Shown: in pieces, positions 26,648 through 34,900 of the stretch | How the letters are laid out: the number at the start of each line of letters is the position of its first letter | Numbering within the stretch: the stretch's first letter is position 1 | Assembly (NCBI GenBank): GCA_947372225.1 | Contig: CANBSV010000013.1 | Span: 1 to 37,620, forward strand | Length of the DNA: 37,620 bases | From: Burkholderiales bacterium | GTDB lineage: Bacteria > Pseudomonadota > Gammaproteobacteria > Burkholderiales > Burkholderiaceae_C | Reading direction: 5' to 3' | Position numbers and translations under genes: made by a program | The notes under the pieces: model-generated | The model's input: the letters and a program-made list of their open reading frames with translations, nothing else | What the model was told of the DNA's origin: nothing | Database searches by the model: none

Positions 26648-27874
26648 TCACTTGGCGTGGCGCTTGCGGTATTGCTCGAGAAAATGCGCGATCCGACGGA
26701 TGGCCTCGGCAAGATCGTCTGAATTGGGCAGGAACACCAGCCGGAAGTGGTCTGGCTGCGGCCAGTTGAAGCCGCTGCCCTGCACGATCAGCACCTTCTC
26801 GGCGGCCAGCAGCTCGTAGGCAAACTGCTGGTCATCGGCGATGGGGTACATCTCGGGGTCCAGCCGCGGGAACATGTAGAGCGCCGCCTTGGGCTTGACC
26901 ACGCTGACGCCCGGAATCTGGTTGAGCATCTCGTATGCCAGGTCGCGCTGACGGCACAGTCGGCCGCCGGGGGCAACCAACTCGCGAATGCTCTGATGAC
27001 CACCCAGAGCGGTCTGGATCGCCAGCTGTCCGGGCGTGTTCGAACACAGCCGCATCGAAGCCAGCATGTTCAGCCCTTCGATGTAGTCGCTGGCACCCGC
27101 CTTGGCGCCGGACACCACCATCCAACCCGCGCGATAGCCGCACGAGCGGTAGTTCTTGCTCAGCCCGTTGAAGGTCACGAAAAACACGTCGTCTGCCAGC
27201 GAGGCGATGCTGGTGTGCGTTGCACCGTCGAACAGCGTCTTGTCGTAGATCTCGTCGGCGAACACGATGAGCTGGTGTTCACGTGCCACTTCAACGATGT
27301 CGCGCAGGACGCTTTCGGGATACAGCGCGCCGGTCGGGTTGTTCGGATTGATGATCACGATGGCCCGCGTTCTGGGCGTGATCTTGCTTCGAATGTCGGC
27401 AATGTCGGGGTGCCACTCGGACTGCTCGTCGCACAGGTAATGCACGGCCGTGCCGCCTGACAAGACCACCGAAGCCGTCCACAGCGGGTAATCGGGTGCC
27501 GGAACCAGCACCTCGTCACCATCGTTGAGCAGGCCGTTCATGCTCATGGTGATCAGCTCGGACGCCCCGTTGCCGAGGTAGACGTCATCGACCGTCACGC
27601 CGTGCACCTGCTTTTCCTGCATGTAATGCACGACCGCCTTGCGGGGCGCAAACAGGCCCTTGCTGTCGGTGTAGCCTGCGCTGTGGGGCAGGTTGCGGAT
27701 CATGTCCTGCACGATCTCTTCGGGAGGCTCGAGCCCGAACACCGCCAGATTGCCGATGTTGAGCTTGATGACCTTCTGGCCTTCTTCCTCCATTTGCCGC
27801 GCCTTGTCCAAAACAGGACCGCGGATGTCGTAGCAGACGTTGGCGAGCTTGCTCGACTTGGAAATGGGTTTCAC
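26648..27874 (-). CDS. alaA: AlaA-type PLP aminotransferase
   Basis: 408 aa, class I/II aminotransferase. The close AlaA-like signature is KPISKSSKLANVCYDIRGPV at the N-terminus. PLP contacts: N179-P180 (NPNNPTG), D207 and Y210 (ADEIYDK), the Schiff-base lysine K240 (FNGLSKNYR) and R248. AlaA makes alanine from pyruvate with glutamate as donor; in this order of bacteria the gene commonly sits in front of hom-thrC. The start is taken as GTG 27874 with GGAGG eight bases upstream; longer in-frame extensions lack homology. Confidence 0.88.
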   Translation of the reverse strand: MKPISKSSKLANVCYDIRGPVLDKARQMEEEGQKVIKLNIGNLAVFGLEPPEEIVQDMIRNLPHSAGYTDSKGLFAPRKAVVHYMQEKQVHGVTVDDVYLGNGASELITMSMNGLLNDGDEVLVPAPDYPLWTASVVLSGGTAVHYLCDEQSEWHPDIADIRSKITPRTRAIVIINPNNPTGALYPESVLRDIVEVAREHQLIVFADEIYDKTLFDGATHTSIASLADDVFFVTFNGLSKNYRSCGYRAGWMVVSGAKAGASDYIEGLNMLASMRLCSNTPGQLAIQTALGGHQSIRELVAPGGRLCRQRDLAYEMLNQIPGVSVVKPKAALYMFPRLDPEMYPIADDQQFAYELLAAEKVLIVQGSGFNWPQPDHFRLVFLPNSDDLAEAIRRIAHFLEQYRKRHAK

Positions 27875-27913
27875 AGCAGGGCCTCCGGCACCGCGCCGGC
27901 GCGACGCGAAGCC

Positions 27914-27919
27914 TACAAT
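27914..27919 (+). promoter_or_regulatory. -10-like element before the Mth938-like gene
   Basis: TACAAT, a 5/6 match to the sigma-70 -10 hexamer, lies 32 bp upstream of the TTG start in the short divergent gap with the aminotransferase gene. No good -35 is visible at 17 bp. Confidence 0.4.
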
Positions 27920-27950
27920 TTTACGCCGCACGCCCTTGGAGTCGACGAGC

Positions 27951-28325
27951 TTGAAACTGCACGCAGAACGCATCGAAGGCACCAACGCCATCGCCCGTCA
28001 CGGAAAGGACGGGGTGGTCGTCAACGGCATCACGCACACCAGCAGCGTGGTGGTTCCGTGGCGAGGCACGGTGTCCAGTTGGTCGGCGCAGCGGTTCGAG
28101 CAACTCAACGCCGATCATTTTGGCGAGCTGATGCTGCACAAGCCCGAATTGGTGATCTTTGGCAGTGGCCTGAAAATGCGATTCGCCCCGCCTTCTTGTC
28201 TGCGGGAACTGGTCGAAAAGGGCATTGGTTTCGAGTCGATGGACACGGCTGCTGCCTGCCGGACCTACAACGTGTTGCTCGCTGAAGGACGCGCGGTGCT
28301 GGCAGCGTTGCTGTTCGAGCACTGA
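27951..28325 (+). CDS. Mth938-like domain protein (DUF498/NDUFAF3 family)
   Basis: 124 aa from TTG 27951, supported by TTGGAG at 27936-27941 and by the family-typical N-terminus LKLHAERIEG. The Mth938/NDUFAF3-like core is visible: VVVNGITHTSSVVV, LMLHKPELVIFGSGLKMRFAP, FESMDTAAACRTYNVLLAEGRAVLAAL. The eukaryotic relative is a complex I assembly factor; bacterial members lack a proven role. Neighbours offer no clear clue. No ATG in frame upstream gives a better start. Confidence 0.82.
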   Translation: MKLHAERIEGTNAIARHGKDGVVVNGITHTSSVVVPWRGTVSSWSAQRFEQLNADHFGELMLHKPELVIFGSGLKMRFAPPSCLRELVEKGIGFESMDTAAACRTYNVLLAEGRAVLAALLFEH

Positions 28326-28366
28326 TTCATGCGCGCATCTCAGGCCAGCCGGGCGTTTGCTCCCCC

Positions 28367-28372
28367 TATAAT
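28367..28372 (+). promoter_or_regulatory. -10 element of bcp
   Basis: A perfect TATAAT lies 41 bp upstream of the bcp ATG, in the 87-bp gap after the Mth938-like gene. The -35 region is weak. Confidence 0.5.
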
Positions 28373-28412
28373 CTGCCTTCACGCCCGCGCTGGCGACTCC
28401 CCTTGAAACCTC

Positions 28413-28889
28413 ATGACGCCAGCACTGAATAAGATCCTCCCGGAATTTGAAGCGCTCGCTACCGGAGGGGTGAAGTTCACCCCCCAGGCCTATGCCAACC
28501 AGACCGTGGTTTTGTACTTCTACCCGAAGGACAACACGCCCGGTTGCACCACCGAAGCGATGCAGTTCCGTGACCACCACAAGGAATTCCTGAAGGCTGG
28601 CGCGGTGGTGTTCGGCGTGTCGCGCGACAACATGGCGTCGCACGAAAAATTCAAGCAGAACCTCGAACTGCCGTTTGAGCTGATTGCGGACACCGAAGAA
28701 AAGCTGTGCCACATGTTCGGCGTGGTCAAGAACAAGATCATGTACGGCAAGAAGGTCAAGGGCATCGAGCGCAGCACCTTCCTGATTGACGGCTCTGGTG
28801 TGTTGCGCGGCGAGTGGCGCGGCCTCAAGGTGGCCGGCCACGTCGAGGAAGTTCTGGCCGCAGCCAAGGCACTCAAGAAAGAGGCTTGA
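28413..28889 (+). CDS. bcp: Bcp/PrxQ peroxiredoxin
   Basis: 158 aa thiol peroxidase that reduces hydroperoxides. Peroxidatic C45 is in the PxxxTxxC site (PKDNTPGCTTEA). The usual resolving Cys five residues later is Met50, and the alternative position in the next helix is Lys, so this is a 1-Cys-like PrxQ unless C99 (EEKLCHMF), which is also found in the E. coli protein, substitutes. An Arg of the active site is found in IERSTFLID. Start ATG 28413 after a TATAAT promoter. Followed by an intrinsic terminator. Confidence 0.93.
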   Translation: MTPALNKILPEFEALATGGVKFTPQAYANQTVVLYFYPKDNTPGCTTEAMQFRDHHKEFLKAGAVVFGVSRDNMASHEKFKQNLELPFELIADTEEKLCHMFGVVKNKIMYGKKVKGIERSTFLIDGSGVLRGEWRGLKVAGHVEEVLAAAKALKKEA

Positions 28890-28919
28890 TCCGGCACCCG
28901 ACGCACATCGCGCCTCGAA

Positions 28920-28945
28920 AAGCCGGCCGCAACGCCGGCTTTTTT
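28920..28945 (+). terminator. Intrinsic terminator after bcp
   Basis: AAGCCGGC (28920-28927) and GCCGGCTT (28934-28941) form a perfect 8-bp stem around a 6-base loop, followed by further T. It is 31 bp after the bcp stop. Confidence 0.88.
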
Positions 28946-29007
28946 GTGCCTGGCCACAGCACCGGTCGGCTGCGGGCGGTGAGCTCGGACTGACACCATG
29001 CCGTGTG

Positions 29008-29086
29008 CATAATGATTCATGCTCGATCTTTACAACGCGCACGTTGACCTCGAAAGCCGCACACGGTTCTGTGCGGCTTTTTTGTT
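29008..29086 (+). ncRNA. Possible small RNA or attenuated leader upstream of phoH
   Basis: Between the bcp terminator and phoH, a -10-like CATAAT (29008-29013) is followed within about 40 bp by a second strong intrinsic terminator (29054-29086). A transcript started here would be about 65 nt and would end before phoH unless read through. A short open frame from ATG 29020 runs through the hairpin. No clear -35 at normal spacing, so the promoter is weakly supported. Confidence 0.35.
29054..29086 (+). terminator. Intrinsic terminator in the phoH leader
   Basis: AAGCCGCACA (29054-29063) and TGTGCGGCTT (29070-29079) form a perfect 10-bp stem with loop CGGTTC, followed by TTTTGTTTT. It lies 30 bp before the phoH ATG, on the coding strand. 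Confidence 0.85.
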
Positions 29087-29115
29087 TTCCAGCCACCCCA
29101 CCGTTGCCACGCCCC

Positions 29116-30768
29116 ATGCCACTTCCCAAGCCGCCTGCCAAACGTGCCGCCCAGTTGTCCGTGGTCGACTTTGAGTCGCAACCCGCACCCAAACCCAGCA
29201 AACGATCTCCCCGAGCCAGCGCCCCGGAGCAACCCATTGCGGTAGCGGCAGTCAAGCCCGTCCAGCAGTCGGTGCGAGCCCCAGTGGCTGCAGCATCGCC
29301 GGCCAAACCGGCGCCAACGACGCGGCCCGAGCCGAAGGCGGCGAGAACGGCCAAGCCGCGCGGCACCGGTCCTGCCAAGCTGTTCGTTCTCGACACCAAC
29401 GTGCTGATGCACGACCCGATGAGCCTGTTTCGCTTCGACGAGCACGACGTCTACCTTCCCATGATCACGCTCGAGGAACTCGACGATCACAAGAAGGGCA
29501 TGACCGAGGTGGCCCGCAATGCGCGCCAAGTCAGCCGCGATCTGGATGCGCTGGCTGCCCAAATGAGTTCGCGCGACATCAACGGAATGAGCGAAGGGCT
29601 GCAGCTGTCGCAGACCGGGCATCGCGAAGCCACAGGCAAGCTCTTCTTCCAAACCAACCTGGTGAACGCAAAGCTGCCTGCAGGCCTTCCGCAAGGCAAG
29701 GCGGACAACCAGATCCTGGGTGTGGTGCAGGCATTGCGCGAGCAGCAACCGGACCGTGCAGTGGTGCTGGTGTCGAAGGACATCAACATGCGCATCAAGG
29801 CGCGCGCACTGGGTCTGCCCGCCGAGGACTACTTCAACGACAAGACGCTGGACGACGGCGACCTGCTCTACACGGGGGTGCTGCAACTGCCGAGCGATTT
29901 CTGGGACCGCCACGGCAAGACGATGGAGAGCTGGAACCAGGGCGGATTCACCTACTACCGCATCAGCGGTCCGATGGTGCCGGCGCTGATGATCAATCAA
30001 TTCGTCTACCTCGAGGCCCCGGGCGCCGCACCGCTGCACGCCAAGGTGACCGAGATCACGGGCAAGACCGCCGTGCTGCGCACGCTGCGCGAATACACCC
30101 ACGCCAAGAACGCGGTATGGGGTGTCACCGCGCGCAACCGTGAGCAGAACTTCGCGCTCAACTTGCTGATGGATCCGGACTGCGACTTCATCACGCTGAC
30201 GGGCACCGCCGGTACCGGCAAGACGCTGATGACGCTCGCAGCCGGCCTCAGCCAGGTGATGGACGACCGGCGCTACACCGAGATCATCGTCACCCGCGTC
30301 ACCGTTCCAGTGGGCGAGGACATCGGCTTTTTGCCGGGCACCGAGGAAGAAAAGATGAGCCCGTGGATGGGCGCGCTCGACGACAACCTTGAAGTGCTGT
30401 CCAAGACCGACGGCGGCGCGGGCGAATGGGGCCGCGCGGCCACCAACGACCTGGTGCGCAGCAAGATCAAGATCAAGAGCCTGAACTTCATGCGTGGACG
30501 CACGTTCCTCAACAAGTTCGTGCTGATCGACGAGGCGCAAAACCTCACACCCAAGCAGATGAAGACACTGATCACGCGAGCCGGCCCCGGCACCAAGATC
30601 GTCTGCCTGGGCAATCTTGCGCAGATCGACACGCCCTACCTGACCGAAGGTAGCTCCGGCCTGACCTACGCGGTCGACCGATTCAAGGGCTGGCCGCACA
30701 GCGGGCACGTCATGCTCGCGCGCGGCGAACGCTCGCGACTGGCTGACTTCGCCAGTGAGGTGCTGTGA
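29116..30768 (+). CDS. PIN-PhoH fusion ATPase
   Basis: 550 aa. After an Ala/Pro/Lys-rich, probably disordered N-terminus (1-85) comes a PIN nuclease domain starting at FVLDTNVLMHD (D93), with further acidic residues in LEELDDHKKG and the VVLVSKDINMRIKA block. The C-terminal PhoH P-loop ATPase has Walker A GTAGTGKT (K369) and Walker B VLIDEAQN (D472, E473). PhoH2-type PIN-PhoH proteins are proposed RNA unwinding/cleaving enzymes, and some act in toxin-antitoxin-like pairs; no antitoxin is evident here. Met 29116 is the first after the leader terminator. Convergent with the ligase gene. Confidence 0.9.
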   Translation: MPLPKPPAKRAAQLSVVDFESQPAPKPSKRSPRASAPEQPIAVAAVKPVQQSVRAPVAAASPAKPAPTTRPEPKAARTAKPRGTGPAKLFVLDTNVLMHDPMSLFRFDEHDVYLPMITLEELDDHKKGMTEVARNARQVSRDLDALAAQMSSRDINGMSEGLQLSQTGHREATGKLFFQTNLVNAKLPAGLPQGKADNQILGVVQALREQQPDRAVVLVSKDINMRIKARALGLPAEDYFNDKTLDDGDLLYTGVLQLPSDFWDRHGKTMESWNQGGFTYYRISGPMVPALMINQFVYLEAPGAAPLHAKVTEITGKTAVLRTLREYTHAKNAVWGVTARNREQNFALNLLMDPDCDFITLTGTAGTGKTLMTLAAGLSQVMDDRRYTEIIVTRVTVPVGEDIGFLPGTEEEKMSPWMGALDDNLEVLSKTDGGAGEWGRAATNDLVRSKIKIKSLNFMRGRTFLNKFVLIDEAQNLTPKQMKTLITRAGPGTKIVCLGNLAQIDTPYLTEGSSGLTYAVDRFKGWPHSGHVMLARGERSRLADFASEVL

Positions 30769-30781
30769 CGCCTGAGGCAGC

Positions 30782-31663
30782 TCAAAGATCAGGCACGGCA
30801 GCTCGCCAATAGCTCGCGAAGCGGGGTATGCCCGCCGGAGTGAACCCTCTGTGGGTGTAGCTGATCCAGCTGCCCACGGCCGGTGGATTGCGGCGCTGGG
30901 CGTCGGTGAAGCCGCTGCCGATGCGAAACACACTGCCCGCTTCGTTGCGCACCCGAAGCGCACCCAGCATCCCGGAAAACCGGCCTCGACCGGCTTCGAA
31001 GCCAAGCACCTGAGCTTCGGCGTCTTGCTGCGGTTTGAGCTTGAGCACTGCCGTGCTGCGTCCGGGCGTCCAGAGCGCATCGGCGCGGTGCAGCACCAGC
31101 CCTTCACCGCCGCCACGCACGACCGAGTCGAGCCGGGTCCTCAAGCCCGTGCGATCGGCCACCCGGGCTTGTTCCGCCGCCGCCAGCGACCCCGCTGGCG
31201 AATCCCGCACCATCGCTTCGATTCGTCCGGCTCGTTGAGCAAAACTGCCCGCCGCACCAGGCAAGTCGAACACCATCAACCGCAACGCGCGCCACTCTTC
31301 ATCGTCGGAAGCTGATCGCCGCACCGTGGCCGAAGTCGCGTCGAAGCGCCCCCGCCCGCCCCACAGCTCGCCATCCAGCGCATCGGTGGGCCAACCCTGC
31401 GTGAACCAGCCCGGCGCCGAAATCGGCCGGCCGCTGCGAAAGCGAAGTCCGCGCCCGTCCCAGATGGCACGCACGCCATCGAACTTTTCACTGACCAGGT
31501 AGCCATCGGGGGACACGTCCTCAGGCGCAGGCAACAGCAACTCGATTGAAGGCGCACTCGCGGTTGACGCAGCGCGCAAAGCCGCCCGTGGCGCATCCGG
31601 CCACAAGCTCGCAACAGCCACCAGAGCACAGCGGCGAGACACACGGGGTTCACAGTCAGGCAT
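30782..31663 (-). CDS. ATP-dependent DNA ligase, small LigE-like, probably exported
   Basis: 293 aa. Nucleotidyltransferase motif I is SEKFDGVRAIWDG with adenylated K60; motif III LDGELWGGRG; motif IV GEGLVLHR; motif V VLKLKP; a C-terminal OB-fold follows. No N-terminal DNA-binding domain, as in the minimal LigE group. The N-terminus (VSRRCALVAVASL ... ASTASA) is Arg-Arg followed by a short hydrophobic stretch and small residues, which suggests export to the periplasm, as proposed for LigE enzymes acting on incoming DNA. ATG 31663 has GGAG seven bases upstream; ATG 31678 is an alternative. Confidence 0.85.
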   Translation of the reverse strand: MPDCEPRVSRRCALVAVASLWPDAPRAALRAASTASAPSIELLLPAPEDVSPDGYLVSEKFDGVRAIWDGRGLRFRSGRPISAPGWFTQGWPTDALDGELWGGRGRFDATSATVRRSASDDEEWRALRLMVFDLPGAAGSFAQRAGRIEAMVRDSPAGSLAAAEQARVADRTGLRTRLDSVVRGGGEGLVLHRADALWTPGRSTAVLKLKPQQDAEAQVLGFEAGRGRFSGMLGALRVRNEAGSVFRIGSGFTDAQRRNPPAVGSWISYTHRGFTPAGIPRFASYWRAAVPDL

Positions 31664-31697
31664 GGCAACACTCCACATCGTTGAGGAGCTGCCAGTC

Positions 31698-31768
31698 TGT
31701 TCAAGACTCAAGACTTCGAACATCCCCCTGAATGGGTCGTTCCTTGGGGGTGGGTCTGGAGCAGACCG
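31698..31768. repeat. Repeat-rich divergent promoter region between ligase and NRPS
   Basis: The 242-bp gap 31664-31905 contains a tandem heptamer TCAAGAC x2 (31701-31714) bracketed by inverted TGTTC (31698-31702) and GAACA (31718-31722). It also holds a perfect 6-bp inverted repeat GGTCTG-GAG-CAGACC (31754-31768). These could be operators for the divergent genes. No convincing sigma-70 promoter or terminator was found, and no other gene is seen in the gap. Confidence 0.45.
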
Positions 31769-31905
31769 ACACGGCTTGCCCTGCCAGAACCGGAAATAGG
31801 CCGCATATTGGTGTTTCGCCCGGTGAGGCCGACCGATATCCTGCGCCCTGTCAGCAGCCACTGCAGCCGCGGCGCCCAAGGCGCACGAACACCGAAGACA
31901 CCCCA

Positions 31906-34900
31906 TTGATTGAACCGACCGCCTGCACGATTGCCGCCCTTTTGCATGAGCAGGTCCGAGTACGCCCTGGTGCGCCAGCGATCCTGTCACCCGGGCGCAC
32001 CGCGCTGACGTTCGCCGCCTTGTGGCAACAGGTCTCGGAACTCGCCTCTGCACTCCAATCACTGGGCGTGACGCCATCGACTCGTGTGGCCGTGGTCCTG
32101 CCCAACGGTCCAGAGATGGCGGTCGTGTTCCTAGGCACCTCGATGTGCTCGACGTGCGCGCCGCTGAACCCAGCCTATACGGCAGAGGAGTTGCGCTTCT
32201 ATCTTCAGGACCTGGGCGCGCAAGTGGTCGTGGTTCGGGTGGGAGACTCAAGACCCGTGATAACCATCGCCCTTGATCTCAGGTTGACGGTGGTCGAAGT
32301 GGGATCGGACCGCGCGCAGCCCGCCGGGCACCTGCGAATCACGGTGCCGCACACCGCCGATCCTGTGACACGGGTCGCGATGCCCGTAGATGCCGACATC
32401 GCGCTGATCCTGCACACCTCCGGCACGACCGCGCGGCCGAAAATCGTGCCCCTGTCGCAGGCCAACCTGGTGGCCTCGGCGCGCCACATCGCGCGGCACC
32501 TGACGCTGGCGTCGGACGATCGGTGCCTGAACGTGATGCCTCTCTTCCACATCCACGGACTGGTCGGCACCTTGCTGTCCACCATGGCCTCCGGCGGCAG
32601 CATCGTTTGCACTGAGGGGTTCGACGATCACCAGTTCTTCGAGTGGACGGCGCAGTTCGACCCCAGCTGGTACAGCGCCGTGCCAACGATCCACCAGTCG
32701 GTGGTGGAGAACGGGGCGCAGTACCGACTCAAGGCGCCCGGGCATCGATTCCGCTTCGTGCGTTCGTCGTCTGCGGCGCTGGCACCGGCGATTTTCCACA
32801 GGCTGCAAGAACTCACCGGTGCGCCCGTGGTCGAGGCCTACGGCATGACCGAAGCGTCGCACCAGATGGCAAGCAATCCGCTGCCGCCAGGCGCGCGCAA
32901 GCCCGGCTCGGTGGGCATCTCTGCCGGCGTGGACATCGCGATCATGACCGAGGCCGGCGACTTGCTGGCGCCTGGCGAGACCGGGGAGATCGTGATCCGA
33001 GGCCCCGGTGTCTTCGCGGGCTACGAAAACCGTCCGCAGGCCAACGCAAACTCATTTTGCAGCGGGTGGTTCAGGACCGGCGATCCGGGCCGGATCGATG
33101 ACGCTGGGTATCTATTCATCTCGGGGCGGCTGAAGGAAATCGGCACCCGCGCCGGCGAGAAAATCTCGCCACGCGAGGTGGATGAAGCCCTGCTCGAGCA
33201 CCCCGCCGTGGCCCAGGCCGTCGCCTTCGGGAGGCCGCACGCCACGCTCGGCGAGGACTTGGTGGCGGCCGTCGTGCTGCGCGTCGGAGCAGTGGCCAAC
33301 GAAGCCGCGTTGCGCGCTTTTCTGTTCGAGCGGCTCGCGGCCTTCAAGGTGCCATCCGTGATCGCCTTCGTCGACGCCATCCCGAAGGGTGCGACCGGCA
33401 AGGTGCAGCGCACCAGCCTGCACGAGAAGTTGCACGCCCAACTGGGTGCGGACTTCGTGGAACCCCGCACCGACCTTGAGCGATCGATTCAGGCCATCTT
33501 CCGCGAGGTGCTGGGCACTGAGCACCCGGGCATACACGACAACTTCTTCGCCGCTGGAGGCGACTCGCTGAAAGCGGCCCGGGCGGTCTCACGCATCAAC
33601 GAAAGGCACGGCCTCGCATGGGCCGCCCCGGTGATTTTCCACCACCCGACCATCGCGACGCTCGCTGCGGCGGCCACCGCCGAGAACACCGCTGGTCAGG
33701 TACCCGCGGCGCCGGGCACGTTGCCGGCACAGTTCATCAATCACGCGCTGGGCCTAGGACATCGCCTGACATCGGGTGCGCTGGAGACGCAACTGCAGTA
33801 CTGGCGCGCACAACTGGAGGGTCTGGAAGCACTCAAGCTGCCCACCGACAGGCCGCTTCCAGCGCGCATGAATCACCACGGCGCGCTCGAACGCTTCGTC
33901 GTACCCAAGTCGCTGGTCGGATCGCTGAAAGTTCTGGCAAGCAGAGAAAGCGCGACGCTCTTCATGCTGCTGCTGGCGGCGTTTCAAGTGCTGCTGATGC
34001 GCTACTGCGGCCAGCGGGACCTCGCTGTGGGAGTGGCGGTCGCAGGCCGCCCGCGCGCAGAACACGATGGCCTGATCGGCTGCTTCGTCAACACCCTGGT
34101 GATGCGGGCACGGCTGGGGGACAACCCGACTTTCGTTGAGTTCTTGCGGCAAGTTCGACAGACGTCACTGGATGCTCACGACAACCAGGAACTGCCATTC
34201 GACAAGCTGGCAGCGGAACTGCGCCCTCAAGTCGACTCGAACCGAAATTCGCTGTATCGGGCGTCCTTCGAGTTGCGCGACCCACCCGCACACCACGTCG
34301 ATTTACCCGGGTTGACGGCGCGCCCGGTCGAGCCTCAATCCACCGCGGCGCAACTCGACCTCTCGTTGACGCTCACCGAAACAGATGGCGGGTTGAGCGG
34401 TGAGTTCGTGTACGCAACTCAGCTGTTTGACGCGACCACCATCCAGCGCCTGTCGGGTCAATTCGTCACGCTGCTCGAAGGCATCGCGGCTGACCCTGAG
34501 CAAACCGTCGATCGGTTGCCGCTGCTCATCGAGGCCGAGCGCCATCAGGTGCTGGTCGATTGGAACCACACCGACGTGGCCGACTTCCGGGGCCACTGCA
34601 TCCACCATCTCTTCGAGCAACAGGTCGAGCGCACGCCCCATTCGGTGGCCGTCGTCTTTGAGGGACGCGAGCTCACCTACGCTGAGCTCAACGCCCGTGC
34701 CAACCAGTGCGCGCATGCGCTGCGATCCCTGGGGGTGGGCGCCGAGGTGCTGGTGGGCGTGTACGCTGAACGCTCGGCCGAGATGGTGGTGGCCTTGCTG
34801 GCGGTGCTCAAGGCCGGTGGCGCCTATGTGCCGCTGGATCCGTCCTTCCCGCAGCAACGCTTGCTGCACATGCTCGAAGACACACAGGTCGCCGTGGTGC

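Noticed and set aside
30769..30795. GCCTGA/TCAGGC inverted repeat at the phoH-ligase junction as a bidirectional terminator
   Set aside because: Only six base pairs with a 13-base loop and no T-tract; too weak to list.
31798..31906. Near-cognate upstream starts (ATT 31807, CTG 31861) for the NRPS
   Set aside because: The stretch before TTG 31906 has no ligase-domain homology by eye and no ribosome site at those positions.
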